From positions 1-64,000 of the forward strand of contig NZ_QLYY01000026.1 of the NCBI RefSeq assembly GCF_003350295.1: 64,000 nt of DNA, given 5' to 3'. The first letter of the stretch is position 1, and each line of letters begins with the position of its first letter. A program made the translations under genes and the position numbers. The notes under the pieces were generated by a model. It saw only the letters and a list, made by a program, of their open reading frames with translations. It ran no database searches and was not told the DNA's origin. This document shows, piece by piece, positions 34,401-43,044 of this stretch. Source of the DNA: Vibrio tetraodonis. GTDB lineage: Bacteria > Pseudomonadota > Gammaproteobacteria > Enterobacterales > Vibrionaceae.

Positions 34401-35777
34401 TTATAAATTCTCTTCTGCAAACTCGGCCAAGCGACTTCGAACCACACCATTTAGGTGAACATTGGCGCTGCCTTCAAAGTTCTTGAAGCGCTCAACCATG
34501 TAGGTTAGTCCTGAAGTGACAGGGGTTAAGTAGTGAGAATCGATTTGAGCTAGGTTACCCGAGCAGACAATTTTTGTTCCTTCACCGCAACGGGTAATGA
34601 TGGTTTTAATTTGAGAGGCCGTTAAGTTCTGGCACTCATCAAGCAGTACGAACGCGTTTTGGATGGATCGTCCGCGCATAAAGTTGATTGATTTAAACTG
34701 AATGTTAGCTTTATCACAGATGTACTTCAAAGAGCCTTCAGTACAGTGATCATTTTTGTGCAAGGCTTCGAGAGTGTCGGTTACGGCGGCAAGCCAAGGC
34801 AACATTTTCTCTTCTTCTGTACCAGGTAGAAAACCAATCGATTCGCCAATATCTGGTGTATTTCGAGTGACAATGATTTTATCGAACATACCTTTTTCTA
34901 TGGTTTGCTCGAGAGCAGAAGCCATTGCGAGCAAGGTTTTACCACTACCAGCAGCTCCAGTCATAATAACCAGATCAATTTCAGGATCCAAAAGGGCATC
35001 TAACGCCATGCCTTGATAAATATTCTTAGGTGTGATGTCCCAAGCACGGCGATTCATCATTCGCTCTCGGCTAAGATCTTTTAAGGTGATCTTATCGGGC
35101 TTAATATCTTCGACTCGCCCTGCAAAGTCACTGCCTTCGTCGATGACATACTGATTGATATAAGTAGGCTCAAAAGGTTCACGATCAAGGGTATGATAAG
35201 TATTACCTGCATAGGTTTTGCTTTCGACTTGGTCAACGTTATGCCAGAACTCTCCCTCGATTTTTTGGAACCCCTTAGTGAGATATTGAACATCATCAAT
35301 CAGTTGATCGGTGCGGTAGTCTTCAACGAAACGCACCCCAGCGCCTTTGGCACGCAAGCGCATGTTGATGTCTTTCGTGATGAGAATCACTTCGCGCGGA
35401 GCACGTTTGTTCTGTAAGTACAAAACAGCATTGAGAATGCGGTTGTCGCCTGCCTTGTCGGCAAACGCTTTTACCGTTTCTTGCAACTCGAAATCGGCAA
35501 GAATTGAGATATGTCCTGTATGTTCTTTATCTCGATTGATTGGAATACCCTCTGAAATTTCATCAGGGGTTGCGTCTTTGAACATGGCTTCCATAGCTCG
35601 AATCGCTACACGAGCATCGCGAGCAACATCGCGCTTGCTGTCTTTGATTCGATCTAGTTCTTCGAGGACTGTCATAGGTATGACTACATCGTGCTCTTGA
35701 AAGGAATAAATAGCTAAAGGTTCGTGAAGAAGGATGTTGGTGTCTAGGACAAAAAGTTTCCGATCCGTGTCACCCAT
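34401..35777 (-). CDS. PhoH-family ATPase with N-terminal PIN domain
   Basis: 458 residues. An N-terminal PIN-type nuclease domain (KLFVLDTNILLHEP near residue 7; further acidic residues in DNRILNAVL and ITKDINMRLRAKG) is followed by a PhoH P-loop ATPase (GAAGSGKTLLA, then VLLDECQNLT). This PIN-PhoH architecture (PhoH2-like) is linked to RNA unwinding and cleavage in the few cases studied; the target here is unknown. The ATG at 35777 has AAGGAGA at ideal spacing; a longer frame from 35813 is less likely. The 5' region contains a large imperfect stem. Confidence 0.9.
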   Translation of the reverse strand: MGDTDRKLFVLDTNILLHEPLAIYSFQEHDVVIPMTVLEELDRIKDSKRDVARDARVAIRAMEAMFKDATPDEISEGIPINRDKEHTGHISILADFELQETVKAFADKAGDNRILNAVLYLQNKRAPREVILITKDINMRLRAKGAGVRFVEDYRTDQLIDDVQYLTKGFQKIEGEFWHNVDQVESKTYAGNTYHTLDREPFEPTYINQYVIDEGSDFAGRVEDIKPDKITLKDLSRERMMNRRAWDITPKNIYQGMALDALLDPEIDLVIMTGAAGSGKTLLAMASALEQTIEKGMFDKIIVTRNTPDIGESIGFLPGTEEEKMLPWLAAVTDTLEALHKNDHCTEGSLKYICDKANIQFKSINFMRGRSIQNAFVLLDECQNLTASQIKTIITRCGEGTKIVCSGNLAQIDSHYLTPVTSGLTYMVERFKNFEGSANVHLNGVVRSRLAEFAEENL

Positions 35778-36249
35778 AAGCGTCTCCTTGCCGAGATACG
35801 GCTGATTTGCCAATCACAATCGCTTGTGTATTGGCTTACTTGCCTTGGCTTGTAGCATGACGCTAAGTCGCTTGTGGATCGCTGTCGGTTAGCTGTTATG
35901 CTACAAACCCGTGTTGATCGTCATGTCAGTAATGCATCTCTTGTGCCAGTCGGAAAATTGACGCCAAAATTTGCACTCCCAACTATGAGTATAAGTGAGA
36001 TCTGCGGCTCTCCCTTCCAGAACTGCCACTCTTTTCTTACAGTTTGATGTCATGCAAAAGATGGAGAAAAAATTGTTGTTTTTTGAGGTGTTTGTACGTG
36101 ACCAACATCACAGCTTGCAGTAATATTAGCGACCTTTTTTGCGTACTTTCTGATTATATGATTCTCCTGCCATCAGGCTGTCATGTTGCGCAAGAATAAC
36201 TAAGATAATTAGACCCATTTTTGAATTCAACAGGTGAGGTAGTCGATTC
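35778..36249. other. 472-bp divergent intergenic region (phoH/rapA)
   Basis: No gene is seen. It carries both divergent promoters. The main structure is a two-part inverted repeat at 35850-35906: outer arms TTGTAGCAT/ATGCTACAA (9 bp, perfect) and inner arms GCTAA/TTAGC, within the likely phoH leader. The rapA-proximal part shows nothing that I recognise. Confidence 0.6.
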
Positions 36250-39159
36250 ATGACATTTGCTTTGGGCCAGCGCTGGATAAGCGATACGGAAAGCGATTTA
36301 GGTTTAGGAACTGTAGTTGCATTGGACAATCGTACTGTGACACTTATGTTTGCAGCGTCCGAAGAAAACCGAGTTTACTCTCGTAACGATGCGCCTGTTA
36401 CTCGTGTCACTTTTAACACGGGTGATCTTGTAGATAGTCAGGAAGGATGGTCACTTAAAGTTGAGCAGGTTGTGGAAGAGCAGGGGCTCTTTACCTACAT
36501 AGGAACGCGTGAAGATACCGATGAGCATGATGTCACTTTGCGTGAGATTATGCTGAGCAACCAAATTCGATTTAATAAACCGCAAGACAAGTTGTTCGCG
36601 GGCCAAATCGATCGAATGGACAATTTCGTACTGCGCTATCGAGCGCTAGTGAATCAATACCAGCAACATAAGAGTCCAATGCGTGGTTTGTGTGGTACGC
36701 GAGCTGGTTTGATTCCGCATCAACTTTACATTGCTCATGAAGTTGGCCGCCGACACGCTCCGCGCGTACTCCTCGCTGATGAAGTCGGTCTAGGTAAAAC
36801 CATTGAAGCTGGCATGATCATCCACCAGCAAGTGCTGGCTGGTCGTGCTGAGCGCATTCTGATTGTGGTTCCAGAAACATTACAGCATCAATGGTTAGTG
36901 GAAATGATGCGCCGCTTTAATCTGCATTTTTCTATTTTTGATGAAGAACGCTGCATAGAAGCGTTTGCCGATGCCGACAACCCGTTTGATACCCAGCAAT
37001 ATGTTTTGTGTTCTTTGGACTTTCTGCGTAAAAGCCGCAAACGTTTTGAGCAGGCTTTGGAAGGGGAATGGGATTTATTGGTGGTTGATGAAGCGCACCA
37101 TCTTGAGTGGAGTCCGGAAAAACCGAGTCGGGAATACCAAATCATTGAAGGCTTGGCTGAAAATACCCCAGGTGTGCTGCTGCTAACTGCAACACCAGAA
37201 CAACTTGGCCGAGAAAGCCATTTTGCCCGTCTACGGCTACTCGATTCTGATCGCTTTTATGACTACCAAGCCTTTGTTGAAGAAGAAGAGCAATATACGC
37301 CGGTTGCAGATTCAGTCAGCGCCTTGTTTTCTGGTGAGTCTTTATCTAACGATGCTAAAAATCAAATCACTGAGCTGCTGACGGAGCAAGATGTTGAGCC
37401 TTTATTTCGCATCATAGAAAATGACTCGCAGGAAGCAGAAAAAGCCAAAGCTCGTCAGGAATTGATTGATAATCTGATGGACCGTCATGGAACGGGCCGT
37501 GTTTTATTTCGTAATACACGCGCGGCGATTAAAGGCTTTCCAGTTCGTAATCTTCATATGTTACCTATGCCTATCCCTTCTCAGTACGCAACGTCGATGC
37601 GTGTTTCAGGTTTAATCGGTGGCAATATTAGTCAAGAAGCTCGCGCATTAAAAAACCTCTACCCTGAGGAAATTTTTCAAGAATTTGAGGGTGAGGAAGC
37701 CAGCTGGTGGCAGTTTGACTCGCGCGTGAATTGGCTGATCGAAAAAATTAAGCAAAAGCGCAGTGAAAAAATCTTGGTCATCGCGTCGCGCTCTACAACC
37801 GCATTGCAATTAGAGCAAGCTCTGCGCGAGCGTGAAGGTATTCGTGCCACGGTTTTTCATGAGGGTATGTCTATTCTTGAGCGAGATAAAGCCGCGGCTT
37901 ATTTTGCACAGGAAGAAGGTGGCGCTCAGGTGCTGATTTGTAGTGAAATTGGCTCGGAAGGGCGCAACTTCCAGTTTGCAAATCAACTGGTAATGTTCGA
38001 TTTACCATTCAACCCTGATCTTTTAGAGCAGCGCATTGGCCGCCTTGACCGAATTGGTCAAAATCGAGACATTGATATCCATGTTCCCTATTTAGAGCAA
38101 ACCTCACAGGCCATTTTAGCTCGTTGGTTTAATGAGGGTTTGAATGCATTTGCTGATACCTGTCCAACCGGGCGAGCGGTATATGATGAGTTCTCTGGGC
38201 GTTTAATTGAAATGTTGGCCACAGGCGATACCACAGAGCTCGATGACGTGATTGCCCAATCGGCAGCTATGAATCAAAGATTGACGGCGCAGCTTGAACA
38301 AGGCCGAGATCGCTTGCTTGAAATGCACTCAAATGGCGGTGAGAAGGCGCAGGAAATTGTTGAAAGTATTGCGGCCACTGATGGCGATACTAATCTGGTC
38401 ACCTTTGCTTTAAGCCTGTTCGATACTATCGGTCTGAATCAGGATGATAAAGGCGAGAACGCCATAGTGGTTACACCATCAGAACATATGATGGTGCCAA
38501 GTTATCCAGGGCTGCCTTATGAAGGCGCGACCATCACTTTTGATCGTAATACGGCTTTATCTCGCGAAGATATGAATTTTATCAGTTGGGAGCACCCAAT
38601 GATTCAAGGAGGCATCGATCTTCTGATGAGTGAAGGAGTAGGCACAGCTGCGGTCTCTTTGCTTAAAAACAAGGCATTGCCGGTTGGCACCATGCTGCTA
38701 GAGCTGGTTTACAAAGTGGATGCACAAGCGCCAAAGCGCAGCGGTATTAGCCGATTTTTGCCTGCCACCCCAATTCGCCTTATGTTAGATGGTAAAGGCA
38801 GCGATTTGTCTGAGCAGGTTGAGTTTGAAAGCTTTAACCGCCAGCTTAGCCCTGTGGGACGCCATATGGCGACCAAATTGGTTTCATCGGTTCAGCCACA
38901 AGTGCATCAAATGATCACTGCGGGCGAAGATCTTATCATGGATAAAGTTGCTGCTGTGCGTGAGCAGGCGCAGCTTGATATGAAAGCCAGCCTAAATACA
39001 GAGCTGGAGCGCTTACAAGCACTCAAAGCGGTCAACCCAAATATCCGTGATGAGGAATTAAGTGCGATTGAGCAGCAGATAAGCCAATTAGATAGCTACA
39101 TTGCCAAAGCTCAATATCAGCTTGACTCATTGCGCTTAATTGTCGTCTCTCATAACTAA
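36250..39159 (+). CDS. rapA: RNA polymerase-associated ATPase RapA
   Basis: 969 residues (E. coli 968). A SWI2/SNF2-family ATPase bound to core RNA polymerase that helps recycle stalled or post-termination complexes. Order: N-terminal Tudor-like domains (1-105), helicase lobe 1 with DEVGLGKT at 177-184 and DEAH at 280-283, lobe 2 with EGRNFQFANQLVMFDLPFNPDLLEQRIGRLDRIGQ, then the Rap-specific C-terminus. It is monocistronic. In many relatives rluA follows directly; here two transporter genes intervene on the other strand. Confidence 0.97.
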   Translation: MTFALGQRWISDTESDLGLGTVVALDNRTVTLMFAASEENRVYSRNDAPVTRVTFNTGDLVDSQEGWSLKVEQVVEEQGLFTYIGTREDTDEHDVTLREIMLSNQIRFNKPQDKLFAGQIDRMDNFVLRYRALVNQYQQHKSPMRGLCGTRAGLIPHQLYIAHEVGRRHAPRVLLADEVGLGKTIEAGMIIHQQVLAGRAERILIVVPETLQHQWLVEMMRRFNLHFSIFDEERCIEAFADADNPFDTQQYVLCSLDFLRKSRKRFEQALEGEWDLLVVDEAHHLEWSPEKPSREYQIIEGLAENTPGVLLLTATPEQLGRESHFARLRLLDSDRFYDYQAFVEEEEQYTPVADSVSALFSGESLSNDAKNQITELLTEQDVEPLFRIIENDSQEAEKAKARQELIDNLMDRHGTGRVLFRNTRAAIKGFPVRNLHMLPMPIPSQYATSMRVSGLIGGNISQEARALKNLYPEEIFQEFEGEEASWWQFDSRVNWLIEKIKQKRSEKILVIASRSTTALQLEQALREREGIRATVFHEGMSILERDKAAAYFAQEEGGAQVLICSEIGSEGRNFQFANQLVMFDLPFNPDLLEQRIGRLDRIGQNRDIDIHVPYLEQTSQAILARWFNEGLNAFADTCPTGRAVYDEFSGRLIEMLATGDTTELDDVIAQSAAMNQRLTAQLEQGRDRLLEMHSNGGEKAQEIVESIAATDGDTNLVTFALSLFDTIGLNQDDKGENAIVVTPSEHMMVPSYPGLPYEGATITFDRNTALSREDMNFISWEHPMIQGGIDLLMSEGVGTAAVSLLKNKALPVGTMLLELVYKVDAQAPKRSGISRFLPATPIRLMLDGKGSDLSEQVEFESFNRQLSPVGRHMATKLVSSVQPQVHQMITAGEDLIMDKVAAVREQAQLDMKASLNTELERLQALKAVNPNIRDEELSAIEQQISQLDSYIAKAQYQLDSLRLIVVSHN

Positions 39160-39193
39160 GCCTTCTTCCTGTAAACAAGACAAGTAGAAAAAG

Positions 39194-39236
39194 AAAAGGC
39201 CTGATGTCGATGCTTAATCGCAGTCAGGCCTTTTTT
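39194..39236. terminator. Bidirectional terminator of rapA and the first NRAMP gene
   Basis: An 11-bp perfect stem AAAAGGCCTGA/TCAGGCCTTTT with a 19-base loop and T/A runs on both sides, between the convergent stops at 39159 and 39248. Confidence 0.9.
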
Positions 39237-39247
39237 ATTTGATTCTG

Positions 39248-40519
39248 TTATATCAACCAGTTCCACCAGAAGAAGACCGCCAAAAAGCCAAACAAGTAGA
39301 TAAGCCCTAAGATAGAAAGCCATTTCATTGGTTTAGTGAGCGCAAGTGGCTTGGGCAATTTGGTGTGGGAGACAAGAATAAAGTTCAGTAGGGCAAAGAA
39401 GGGGGTGGTAATAAAGGCCAGAGTTAAGCTGACATAAAGAGCCGATAAGACCGAAGAAAACCAGAATAAAATCAGAGCCAGCGCCGAAAATGCAATCAAC
39501 ACCATCCATATCACTGACGCCTTATGGCTGATTTCTTCGCGCTCTTGCAATAAACGCTGAGCTTCAGCAATTGTCCGCGAGTAACCGTCGATGGCAGTAA
39601 TTGTGCTACCAAAGATGCAACAAAAGGCCGCCGCTGCGATAAGATAGTAGGCCCACTGCCCAACTTTGGATGTATAACCGTCAATCAATTGATTAGAAAA
39701 GTCAATGCCGGATTGAGAAAACTCCAGTCCGCTGCCATAAAACACCAAAACGCCAAGCGCTGTAAAGGCCAGCGCCAACAGCACAGTAGCTATATAGTGA
39801 GCATTAAAATCAAACAAGGAAGATTGGGCGCTGGCTTTGTTTTCCTTTTGTTGGTCTTTAAGCCATATTGACGTCATGCTGGATATTTCTATTGGGGCTG
39901 GCATCCATACCATGGCGGCGATAATAAAACCTACCGCTGCAGTAGACCAAGGTGTTTTTTCTTGTATAGGAATAGGGTTATCTAGAGTTTGAGATGCCGC
40001 CAAAGCGAGCGCGGCGATTAGCGTCATTATTAGAATTAGCATAATCACCTTTGAAATACTATTAAGCACACCATAGCGGCGAGAAGAGAGTGCAAGTACG
40101 CACACGGCCACGATGACCATGGATAAGCTTTTTAGTGATAATGCAAAAGGTAAAAAATGGCTAAGTAGACTGGCGCTAAATAGTAACAAAGTAGATGTGG
40201 CGGCAATACCACAGATAATGGTCATGCATAAAAATAACCAAAGAAATGCTTGCCCGAGTCTAGAGTAGCCCTCTATCAAACTCTCTCCAGTCCCTGCGGT
40301 ATATTGGATGCTGGCGCGAAAAAAGGGGTATTTTAGAATATTTACCAGCAAGATAACTATCGAGATTTGCCAGCCATAAGTGGCGCCAGCTTGGGTAGAC
40401 GCGACCAGATGAGAGCCACCCACCGCAGTGGTTGCCATCATAATACCTGGACCTGTTGAGCGCGCCAGTTGTAGCAAAGATAATTTGCTGCAACTGTCTG
40501 GTGTGGAGATAGTATCCAT
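39248..40519 (-). CDS. Divergent NRAMP-family transporter, copy 1
   Basis: 423-residue integral membrane protein with about 11-12 helices. The overall pattern is NRAMP: helix 1 GPGIMMATTAVGGSHLVASTQAGATYGW lines up with the MntH segment GPAFIAAIGYIDPGNFATN, and helix 6 AAMVWMPAPIEISS with its MPH region. The metal-site motif DPGN is replaced by GGSH (residues 34-37), and MPH by MPA (206-208), so Mn2+/Fe2+ transport by the classical mechanism cannot be assumed. The neighbouring paralogue (copy 2) has the same length and changes. It is expressed alone, with a shared terminator at its 3' end and its own upstream region. The substrate is unknown. Confidence 0.8.
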   Translation of the reverse strand: MDTISTPDSCSKLSLLQLARSTGPGIMMATTAVGGSHLVASTQAGATYGWQISIVILLVNILKYPFFRASIQYTAGTGESLIEGYSRLGQAFLWLFLCMTIICGIAATSTLLLFSASLLSHFLPFALSLKSLSMVIVAVCVLALSSRRYGVLNSISKVIMLILIMTLIAALALAASQTLDNPIPIQEKTPWSTAAVGFIIAAMVWMPAPIEISSMTSIWLKDQQKENKASAQSSLFDFNAHYIATVLLALAFTALGVLVFYGSGLEFSQSGIDFSNQLIDGYTSKVGQWAYYLIAAAAFCCIFGSTITAIDGYSRTIAEAQRLLQEREEISHKASVIWMVLIAFSALALILFWFSSVLSALYVSLTLAFITTPFFALLNFILVSHTKLPKPLALTKPMKWLSILGLIYLFGFLAVFFWWNWLI

Positions 40520-40660
40520 ATAAAACCTAGGGTAAAACCTTGTGTTGCTTCAATAAATTGCCGTACGAATATCATATTCAACTGGTGTGTTAAAACTCAT
40601 TTACATGGAAAAAACAAATAAGAGTTTAATATGTAAGTTTCATCACATATGCAGCTGAAA
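40520..40660 (-). repeat. Upstream control region, NRAMP copy 1 (duplicated)
   Basis: About 140 bases that align with 42092-42232 upstream of copy 2. Shared blocks are CCTAGGGTAAAA, CGTACGAATATCA, GTTAAAACT and CATCACATA. In this copy the block contains a perfect palindrome GAATATCATATTC (40567-40579), which is imperfect in copy 2. It probably contains the promoter and a regulator site. Confidence 0.65.
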
Positions 40661-40720
40661 CATGCTGTTGTTATTGTTACTAATATGACGTTTTTCTGAG
40701 TGCGTATAATATGTGTTTCA

Positions 40721-40756
40721 AATAAAAAACCATCTTAAACTGGGTTTAAGATGGTT
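40721..40756 (-). terminator. Terminator of NRAMP copy 2
   Basis: A 13-bp perfect stem AACCATCTTAAAC/GTTTAAGATGGTT, 3-base loop, followed on the minus strand by TTTTATTT. It shows that the two NRAMP genes are separate transcription units. Confidence 0.9.
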
Positions 40757-40819
40757 AAGTGCGGCATGATTGTATTTAGATTAGCGCGTGCTGATGACTT
40801 GCCTTATATTTTTGCTAAG

Positions 40820-42091
40820 TTACAGTAACCAGTTCCACCAGAAGAAGGCTGCTAAAAAGCTAAATAAATAGATAAGGCCGATAATCGATAGCCACTTCAT
40901 CGGTTTGCTTAAAGCCAAAGATTTGGGTAAATCCGATTTTGATACAAGAATAAAGTTGAGTAAGGCAAAAAACGGTGTGGTTATAAAGGCGATAACCATA
41001 GCAAAGTCTAACATGGTCATTAGACTTGACGCCCAAAAAATAATAATTGAGAGTGCCGCTAATGAAATAGAGATCATCCATATGTGCGTCACTTTATCAT
41101 TTATTTTGTTTTGGTCTTGCAATAGGCGCTGCGACTCAGAAATTGCGCGACTGTAGCCATCAATCACAGTAATTGTGCTGCCAAAGATGCAAAGAAAAGC
41201 AATGGTTGCGATAAGGTAGCGCGACCACTCACCAATGGTTGCAGTATATAAGCTGACTAATTGATGAGAAAAACCTAATCCTGATTTTGAAAACTCTATA
41301 TCACTTCCATGCAGAACTAAAGCTCCAAGGGCGAGAAAGACAATCGCCAATAGCGCGGTGCCTATATAGCCGATATTAAAATCAAATAGAGCCGATTGAG
41401 CTGTGACTTTGCTCTGATCCTGTTGGCTTTTTAACCACATAGAGGTCATGCTTGATATTTCCATTGGTGCTGGCATCCACCCCATCATAACTATGATAAA
41501 GCCAATTCCTGCGATTGACCATGGAGAGGGTGATTCAAATGATGGGGGGGCTTCTATTGGATTGTTTGCCGCAATGATTACTGCTGTTACAGTTGAGACA
41601 ATAAGTACTGCCATTATGGCTTTAGAAACAGTGTTTAAGGTCTTGTAGTGACCCGCGATTAAAATACATAAACAGAAAGCCACTATAGCAGAGGATAATG
41701 TAGAAGCAGGTAGCTCGATGGGCATGAAATAGCCTAATAGACTGGTGCTAAACAAAAGTAATGCTGCTGTTGTGACCACGCCACAGATGGTATTCAAAAT
41801 GGCAAACAGCCATAGATAGGCATGGCCTAATTTTGCATAACCTTCAACTAAGCTTTCACCTGTTCCAGCGGTATACTGAACACTGGCACGAAAAAAAGGG
41901 TATTTGAAAAGGTTTACCAGCAAAACTAAACCAACGAGTTGCCAGCCATAGATGGCGCCAGCTTTCGTTGATGCGACTAGGTGAGAGCCACCGACTGCTG
42001 CAGTCGCCATCATAATACCAGGTCCCAGTGAGCGGGTCAGTTGCGACATTGAGAATTTGCTGTGATTCTCAGATGTGGAGATAGTATCCAT
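40820..42091 (-). CDS. Divergent NRAMP-family transporter, copy 2
   Basis: 423 residues, the same length as copy 1 and clearly its paralogue along the whole protein: identical start MDTIST, helix 1 GPGIMMATAAVGGSHLVASTKAGAIYGW, helix 6 MMGWMPAPMEISSMTSMW, and a near-identical C-terminus SLALSKPMKWLSIIGLIYLFSFLAAFFWWNW. It carries the same GGSH and MPA replacements at the metal-site positions. The two differ mainly in helices 3-5 and 8-10. Convergent in sense with rapA and divergent from rluA. Tandem duplication followed by divergence is the simplest explanation. Confidence 0.8.
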   Translation of the reverse strand: MDTISTSENHSKFSMSQLTRSLGPGIMMATAAVGGSHLVASTKAGAIYGWQLVGLVLLVNLFKYPFFRASVQYTAGTGESLVEGYAKLGHAYLWLFAILNTICGVVTTAALLLFSTSLLGYFMPIELPASTLSSAIVAFCLCILIAGHYKTLNTVSKAIMAVLIVSTVTAVIIAANNPIEAPPSFESPSPWSIAGIGFIIVMMGWMPAPMEISSMTSMWLKSQQDQSKVTAQSALFDFNIGYIGTALLAIVFLALGALVLHGSDIEFSKSGLGFSHQLVSLYTATIGEWSRYLIATIAFLCIFGSTITVIDGYSRAISESQRLLQDQNKINDKVTHIWMISISLAALSIIIFWASSLMTMLDFAMVIAFITTPFFALLNFILVSKSDLPKSLALSKPMKWLSIIGLIYLFSFLAAFFWWNWLL

Positions 42092-42232
42092 AAAATTCCT
42101 AGGGTAAAAAACTTGTATTGCCTATATATTGGGGCGTACGAATATCACATCTTGTAGGTGGGTTAAAACTTGTTTACATTGAAAAAATAAAATAAGACTC
42201 TAATATGTTCAATTCATCACATAGATGCTTTC
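42092..42232 (-). repeat. Upstream control region, NRAMP copy 2 (duplicated)
   Basis: Partner of 40520-40660: the same order of CCTAGGGTAAAA, CGTACGAATATCA, GTTAAAACT and CATCACATA at nearly equal spacing, while the sequence between blocks has drifted. The blocks kept are candidates for regulator or promoter contacts. Confidence 0.65.
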
Positions 42233-42269
42233 CTATGGTGTTTTATTTGTTATTTAAATGAGGGTATTT

Positions 42270-43007
42270 ATGGCGATGCAGCACTATTGTCCGCCGACAA
42301 AGCCTTGGATAGATTGTGTATTTGAAGACCAAGATATCATCATAGTGCATAAGCCTTCAGGGCTATTGTCTGTGCCTGGGCGTGACAAAGCGCATTATGA
42401 TAGTATGTGGAGCCGCTTAATAGATAGCTATCCTGATTGTCAGCCAGTCCATCGTTTAGATATGTGTACATCTGGCATTATGTTGTTTGCCAAGAATAAA
42501 GCAGCGGAATCGGCACTCAAAAAGCAATTCCAATTTCGCCTTACTCACAAGGTGTATTACGCGCGAGTTTGGGGAGAGTTAGAGCAGCAACAAGGTTTAA
42601 TAGACTTACCTCTTATCTGTGACTGGCCAAATAGACCACGACAAAAAGTGTGTTTTGAGCAGGGTAAAGCCTCACAAACTCAGTTTGAAGTGGTTAAGCG
42701 TGAAAAGGGCACTACGATTGTGCGTTTGTTGCCTATTACTGGGCGCTCACATCAATTACGTGTTCACATGCAAGCATTGGGGTATCCTATTGTTGGCGAT
42801 GAATTTTACGCTCAAGGCGAAGCCTTTGAAAACTTTGAACGTTTGGGATTGCATGCGGCTGAGTTAAGTTTTTATCATCCTAAGGATAATAAACTGCGCT
42901 GTATTTTCACCGCTTGTGATTTTTACCCGCAGGCTGCCCCTGTTATTCAAAGCATTTTTGAGCCTGTCGATACCTTGCCTGATTATAAAACCTTGCCACG
43001 CCCTTAG
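42270..43007 (+). CDS. rluA: Dual-specificity pseudouridine synthase RluA
   Basis: About 245 residues. It modifies 23S rRNA U746 and tRNA U32 in E. coli. The catalytic Asp is in HRLDMCTSG. LPLICDWPNRPRQKVC and PITGRSHQLRVHMQALGYPIVGD match RluA rather than RluC or RluD; no S4 domain. The C-terminus is about 25 residues longer than in E. coli. The start is the ATG at 42270 after AGGG; an ATG at 42258 is in frame but lacks a ribosome site. Confidence 0.92.
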   Translation: MAMQHYCPPTKPWIDCVFEDQDIIIVHKPSGLLSVPGRDKAHYDSMWSRLIDSYPDCQPVHRLDMCTSGIMLFAKNKAAESALKKQFQFRLTHKVYYARVWGELEQQQGLIDLPLICDWPNRPRQKVCFEQGKASQTQFEVVKREKGTTIVRLLPITGRSHQLRVHMQALGYPIVGDEFYAQGEAFENFERLGLHAAELSFYHPKDNKLRCIFTACDFYPQAAPVIQSIFEPVDTLPDYKTLPRP

Positions 43008-43044
43008 CGTGTTTTATGTCTGAAAACTTTTGAAGAGGGATCTT

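Larger units (their letters stand above)
40520..40819. other. 300-bp interval between the two NRAMP genes
   Basis: No additional gene is seen. It holds the copy 1 upstream region (40520-40660) and the copy 2 terminator (40721-40756). Confidence 0.7.
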
